From the NCBI GenBank assembly GCA_030432775.1, contig JAUILO010000102.1:1-9167 (forward strand): a DNA stretch of 9,167 nt, given 5' to 3'. The DNA comes from Alphaproteobacteria bacterium. GTDB lineage: Bacteria; Pseudomonadota; Alphaproteobacteria; Micavibrionales; Micavibrionaceae. A program made the translations under genes and the position numbers. The first letter of the stretch is position 1, and each line of letters starts with the position of its first letter. This document shows, in pieces, positions 6,462 to 9,167 of the stretch. Under the pieces are notes generated by a model. The model had not been told where the DNA came from. It worked only from the letters and a program-made list of their open reading frames with translations, and ran no database searches.

Positions 6462-6965
6462 ATGATGAAAGCACAACATAATACCGATGTAATAGCCAAC
6501 CCCCTCGATAGTGTCGAGGACATATTTCTTGGTTATGACTGGGATTATGACCGTTCTGCAAATGACGAACTTGTTGTGCATGTCAGCGGTGAAAAATGCC
6601 ATTACACAATGATTTTTATCTGGCAAAAAGAATTTGGCGCCTTGCAGTTCTCATGTCTTTGTGATGTTGCCATCCCCCAAAACCGTAGTGATGAAGCCTG
6701 TCAGGCGTTCCAAAGCATTAATGAACAGCTATGGCTTGGTCATTTCGAAATGTCTGGAAAACCGATGACACCGCGCTTTCGTTACACAATGCTATTCCGT
6801 CATCAAGACAACGAATCAGGCACAACTCAGCTAAATGATCTTGTTGATATCGCCTTGGCCGAATGTGAACGCCATTATGATATTTTCTCTATGCTTGGCA
6901 CATCAACACCGATTAACGATGATGTCCTGTTCCTTGCATTGTCAGGCAATATTGGCCAAGCTTAA
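6462..6965 (+). CDS. YbjN-domain protein, alphaproteobacterial type
   Basis: This 167-residue protein matches the YbjN family (bacterial sensory-transduction regulator, with a fold like type III secretion chaperones), whose molecular role is not settled. Visible family features are NPLDSVEDIF near 13-22, DWDYDRSANDELVVHVSG (26-43), FIWQKEFGALQFSCLCDV (52-69), and a conserved NEQLWLGHFEM (87-97). QLNDLVDIALAECERHYDIF (123-142) closes the domain. The frame stays open upstream to 6351, but that extension lies inside the ubiK-like gene and is basic and low-complexity. ATG 6462 gives the usual family N-terminus after a GAAGAAG-like purine stretch, and ATG 6465 is equally possible. There is no signal peptide or membrane segment, so it is probably cytoplasmic. 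Its place between ubiK-like and proC genes recurs in this class. Confidence 0.85.
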   Translation: MMKAQHNTDVIANPLDSVEDIFLGYDWDYDRSANDELVVHVSGEKCHYTMIFIWQKEFGALQFSCLCDVAIPQNRSDEACQAFQSINEQLWLGHFEMSGKPMTPRFRYTMLFRHQDNESGTTQLNDLVDIALAECERHYDIFSMLGTSTPINDDVLFLALSGNIGQA

Positions 6966-7029
6966 GATCGCCAGCATAAATTATCAGACATAGCAGGCAT
7001 AATTGACCATATATAGATCTGGCACGATC
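6966..7029 (+). promoter_or_regulatory. Nested inverted repeats upstream of proC
   Basis: Directly after the ybjN stop, GATCGCCAG (6966-6974) faces CTGGC-AC-GATC (7019-7029), a nine-base-pair arm pair with a two-base bulge. Inside it, AATTAT (6979-6984) faces ATAATT (6999-7004). GCATAA also recurs at 6974-6979 and 6997-7002. The long loop and absence of a T-run argue against a simple terminator. It could be an mRNA fold or operator in the 117-base proC leader; the function is unknown. Confidence 0.25.
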
Positions 7030-7082
7030 AAAATTTCCAAACCGTTCATGCGGTATAAATCTATTCACCAGAAAGGGCTTTC

Positions 7083-7904
7083 ATGACCTTGAATATTGCG
7101 CTTATAGGTTGCGGAAAAATGGGTAGCGCCATGGCACAGTCATGGATACGCAAAAACATTATCCGTTCTTTGAAAATCATTGACCCCATGCAAACCCTGC
7201 ATCTGGATAGTGATGACAGTCATGTTATGATTGAGCATTACAAAGAAATCGAAGACGCCGAGTTTTCACCAAACTCACCCAATGTTGTCATACTGGCCGT
7301 CAAACCGCAAATTATGGATGAAGTTTGCAACCAGCTTGCTCCGGTGCTGCCGAGCAACACCCTTGTAATCTCGATCGCAGCCGGAAAAACCATTCAAAGC
7401 TTTCAAGACAAGTTCGGCGCACAGCAACCCATCATAAGGGTAATGCCTAACACACCAGCCGCCATTGGCGAAGGCATGAGTGTTATGGTGGCCAATGACC
7501 AAACCAGCGCCGAGCAAAAGAAAAGCGCCGCAGAGCTTTTACGCGTTACAGGCAAGGTCGAAACCATAGAAGACGAAGCATTAATGGATGCGGTCACTGC
7601 AGTATCCGGCAGCGGCCCTGCTTATGTATTCCTGTTAATCGAAGCGATGACCGAAGCCGGTGTAAAAGCCGGATTATCCGAAAAGCTTTCTTGCACCTTA
7701 GCACGCCAAACCGTTATCGGCAGTGCTTATCTCGCCGAAGATATGGATGGCACGCCAGCGGGAACATTACGCCAAAACGTAACAAGCCCCGGCGGTACAA
7801 CCGAAGCTGCACTTAATGTATTGATGGGTGAAAACAAAATGCAGAATTTAATGACCGAAGCTATTCGGGCGGCGAAAAAGCGCGGTGAAGAGCTGAGCAA
7901 TTAA
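7083..7904 (+). CDS. proC: Pyrroline-5-carboxylate reductase
   Basis: This cytoplasmic enzyme reduces 1-pyrroline-5-carboxylate to L-proline with NAD(P)H, the last step of proline synthesis. The 273-residue length is standard. The N-terminal Rossmann fold shows IGCGKMGSAMA (8-18), AVKPQ at 72-76, and RVMPNTPA (119-126). The C-terminal dimerisation domain shows AVSGSGPAYVF (173-183) and the family signature LRQNVTSPGGTTEAAL (229-244), intact. The start is firm: AAAGGG at 7072-7077 is five bases before the ATG. It follows ybjN after 117 bases and may have its own control region. It converges with mucR, and its stop codon forms the first bases of a 3 x 15 tandem repeat. Identification is secure. 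Confidence 0.98.
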   Translation: MTLNIALIGCGKMGSAMAQSWIRKNIIRSLKIIDPMQTLHLDSDDSHVMIEHYKEIEDAEFSPNSPNVVILAVKPQIMDEVCNQLAPVLPSNTLVISIAAGKTIQSFQDKFGAQQPIIRVMPNTPAAIGEGMSVMVANDQTSAEQKKSAAELLRVTGKVETIEDEALMDAVTAVSGSGPAYVFLLIEAMTEAGVKAGLSEKLSCTLARQTVIGSAYLAEDMDGTPAGTLRQNVTSPGGTTEAALNVLMGENKMQNLMTEAIRAAKKRGEELSN

Positions 7905-7946
7905 CTGGCTCTTGACTAACTGACTATGGAGTAACTGGCTATTGGA
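7902..7946. repeat. Tandem repeat 3 x 15 bases between proC and mucR
   Basis: Three adjacent 15-mers are visible: TAACTGGCTCTTGAC (7902-7916), TAACTGACTATGGAG (7917-7931) and TAACTGGCTATTGGA (7932-7946). All start with TAACTG. The first TAA is the proC stop codon, so the copies add in-frame stops behind it. They fill almost all of the 45-base gap between the convergent proC and mucR genes. There is no terminator hairpin in this gap. Confidence 0.8.
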
Positions 7947-7949
7947 CGG

Positions 7950-8363
7950 TCAACTATCACGAGCGTTCTTACCAAGGCCAATCTCTTTGGCAAGCGCACT
8001 ACGCTGTTTTGCGTAATTGGGCGCAACCATTGGATAATCATGTGGCAAGCCCCAACGTTCGCGATATTCTTCCGGACTCATGCCAAATGCCGTGTTTAAA
8101 TGGCGTTTTAACATCTTCAGCTTCTTGCCATCTTCAAGACAGATAATATAATCCGGCATTACCGACTTTTTAATTGGAACGGCTGGCTGCGGACGTTCAC
8201 GAATAGACATGGCATCACCATGCTCAACATTCATCAAAGTCTTATAAACCTTCTGGATCAAATCCGGAATATCATTACTGGCAACCTGATTGTTAGCCAG
8301 ATGCGAAGATACTATATCTGTTGTAAATGAAAGTAGATCCGTGCGGGATGGTTTATCAGTCAT
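7950..8363 (-). CDS. mucR: MucR/Ros-family transcriptional regulator
   Basis: This 137-residue protein is a DNA-binding regulator of the MucR/Ros family. Alphaproteobacterial members act as global, H-NS-like repressors of envelope, motility and virulence genes. The N-terminal part (8-47) is the hydrophobic helical region used for oligomerisation. The C-terminal domain has CLEDGKKLKMLKRHLNTAFG (75-94), then MSPEEYRERWGLPHDYPMVAPNYAKQRSALAKEIGLG, which is highly typical. Cys75, Asp78 and His88 occupy three ligand positions of the prokaryotic zinc finger, but the usual fourth histidine is Ala92/Phe93, so classical zinc binding is doubtful. Some family members are known to fold without zinc. AAGGG at 8372-8376 precedes the ATG by eight bases. 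The A/T-rich palindromes upstream suggest autoregulation, which is common in this family. The family call is strong; the gene name is by family. Confidence 0.93.
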   Translation of the reverse strand: MTDKPSRTDLLSFTTDIVSSHLANNQVASNDIPDLIQKVYKTLMNVEHGDAMSIRERPQPAVPIKKSVMPDYIICLEDGKKLKMLKRHLNTAFGMSPEEYRERWGLPHDYPMVAPNYAKQRSALAKEIGLGKNARDS

Positions 8364-8380
8364 AAAGAGCGCCCTTCATT

Positions 8381-8401
8381 GCCGATAACTATATTCTCGG
8401 C
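8381..8401 (-). promoter_or_regulatory. Small hairpin in the mucR leader
   Basis: GCCGA (8401-8397 read on minus) and TCGGC (8385-8381) form a five-base-pair G/C-rich stem with an eleven-base A/T-rich loop. It ends five bases before the mucR Shine-Dalgarno AAGGG (8376-8372). It could limit ribosome access, but a stem this short may be chance. Confidence 0.25.
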
Positions 8402-8411
8402 CGTCATGGTT

Positions 8412-8458
8412 TTGTATATTTATACATGTTCAACAATAGAACTTCTTTAAGTATACAA
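8412..8458. promoter_or_regulatory. A/T-rich palindrome cluster upstream of mucR
   Basis: The stretch holds TGTATATTTATACA (8413-8426, a 14-base perfect inverted repeat with a two-base centre) and GTTC-N7-GAAC (8428-8442). TTGTATA (8412-8418) is mirrored by TATACAA (8452-8458). MucR proteins are reported to prefer A/T-rich DNA with T-A steps, which are frequent here. The location, between tsaB and mucR and 49-95 bases upstream of the mucR ATG, fits a promoter with an autoregulatory site. Which bases are the -10 and -35 is unclear. Confidence 0.4.
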
Positions 8459-8479
8459 GTAAAACGTGTCTCTTTACAA

Positions 8480-9167
8480 CTATTCGGAATAAACCTTGGA
8501 TAAATCGAGCTTTCTTTGCCTTTTCTTTGGCGCGCTCACATCTGCGCCGCGCAAATATACGGGCTGAAGGTTTTCAAGTGTATTGGCTTTTGAATTCGTC
8601 TCATGAAGCACGCTTGCGACCTTTGCCACGCAAAGCGGATCAAGCACATCTATACCGCTGTGATGTTCATATAACCCCGCAGAATCACCGTCCAGCGTAT
8701 CAATAAAACGCTGTGCGGCATCGCCAATTATAATGCCCCCACCCACATCAGAGACAATTTCATCAGACAGCGCAGAAGCAGGTTTTATAATTTGCTTTTG
8801 GTTATGATCATAAGCGGCATAATAAAAATCCTTCCTTTTGGTTTCAATCAAAACCAAAAGTCTCTGATCCGGCTTTAAACTATGCTCCTGAAAAAATTTG
8901 AACGCCATCACATCCAATGTACACACACCGGCCACAGGAACCGCCAGAGACATCGCAAGTCCCTGCGCAGTTGCCATACCAATACGAACGCCTGTAAACG
9001 CACCAGGACCCTTTGTAACGGCAAGCATATCTATATCATTATAACTCCAGCCTGCCTGTGACATAATACGCTCTATCATCGGCATAAGGTGTTCGGCTTG
9101 TCCGCGCTGCATGGCAAGCGTATTACTCACCGCAACAGTGCCGCCTTGTTCATAACAGGCCACAGAA
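8480..9167 (-). CDS. tsaB: tRNA threonylcarbamoyladenosine biosynthesis protein TsaB (5' end outside window)
   Basis: TsaB is the inactive-ASKHA partner that dimerises with TsaD. With TsaC and TsaE it makes the t6A37 modification of tRNAs reading ANN codons. About 229 residues are visible. The reading frame is open to the window edge and begins SVACYEQ; the GTG at 9163-9161 is an internal valine, because family members carry roughly ten to fifteen residues before this (the IDTS-like first strand). The RGQAEHLMPMI stretch, the signature GPGAFTGVRIG (visible residues 53-63), VAGVCTLD, and the C-terminal LQPVYLRGADVSAPKK support the call. rimI, often found behind tsaB, is absent, and mucR follows after 116 bases. 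Identification is firm. Confidence 0.93.
   Translation of the reverse strand, partial: SVACYEQGGTVAVSNTLAMQRGQAEHLMPMIERIMSQAGWSYNDIDMLAVTKGPGAFTGVRIGMATAQGLAMSLAVPVAGVCTLDVMAFKFFQEHSLKPDQRLLVLIETKRKDFYYAAYDHNQKQIIKPASALSDEIVSDVGGGIIIGDAAQRFIDTLDGDSAGLYEHHSGIDVLDPLCVAKVASVLHETNSKANTLENLQPVYLRGADVSAPKKRQRKLDLSKVYSE

Noticed and set aside
9161..9163. GTG as the start of tsaB
   Set aside because: The frame continues upstream to the window edge (a Ser codon precedes it), and homologues have more residues before this point.

Overview
This window looks like housekeeping chromosome from a Gram-negative alphaproteobacterium of moderate G+C. The main evidence is gene content and order. A long L25 protein (CTC type), prs, a PgeF-type laccase-domain protein, a MidA/NDUFAF7-type methyltransferase and lgt lie on one strand. 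A UbiK-like protein, a YbjN-domain protein and proC lie next to them on the other strand, and a MucR/Ros-family regulator follows. MucR regulators are an alphaproteobacterial hallmark. The heptose epimerase HldD implies an outer membrane with heptose-containing lipopolysaccharide. I cannot name a genus. A Rhodospirillales- or Micavibrio-like lineage is a guess.

Layout. Minus strand, 5921 down to 37: hldD, lgt, midA, pgeF, prs, rplY. The first four are closely spaced, and midA stop and pgeF start abut, so they probably form one transcription unit. prs and rplY have larger leaders and may have their own promoters. Plus strand, 6107 to 7904: ubiK-like, ybjN-like, proC, diverging from hldD across a 185-base region. 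Minus strand again, 9167 down to 7950: tsaB (its 5' end lies outside the window) and mucR, convergent with proC. No gene-free stretch exceeds about 210 bases. I see no tRNA, rRNA, insertion sequence, CRISPR array or phage gene.

The genes cover several core processes. HldD, Lgt and PgeF act in the cell envelope (LPS heptose, lipoprotein acylation, peptidoglycan precursor quality control). L25 and TsaB act in translation (5S rRNA binding, t6A tRNA modification). Prs and ProC make PRPP and proline. MidA-type and UbiK-type proteins are linked in other organisms to complex I and ubiquinone, so part of the block leans towards respiration.

I found no convincing new multi-gene system. The unexplained signals are mostly in the spacers. 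Three of them carry unrelated short tandem repeats (2 x 12 exact at 881-904, five degenerate 12-13-mers at 3928-3990, 3 x 15 at 7902-7946). The rplY leader has a hairpin holding a second Shine-Dalgarno-like sequence followed by a start-stop pair. The mucR promoter region is rich in A/T palindromes, and MucR itself lacks the usual fourth zinc ligand.
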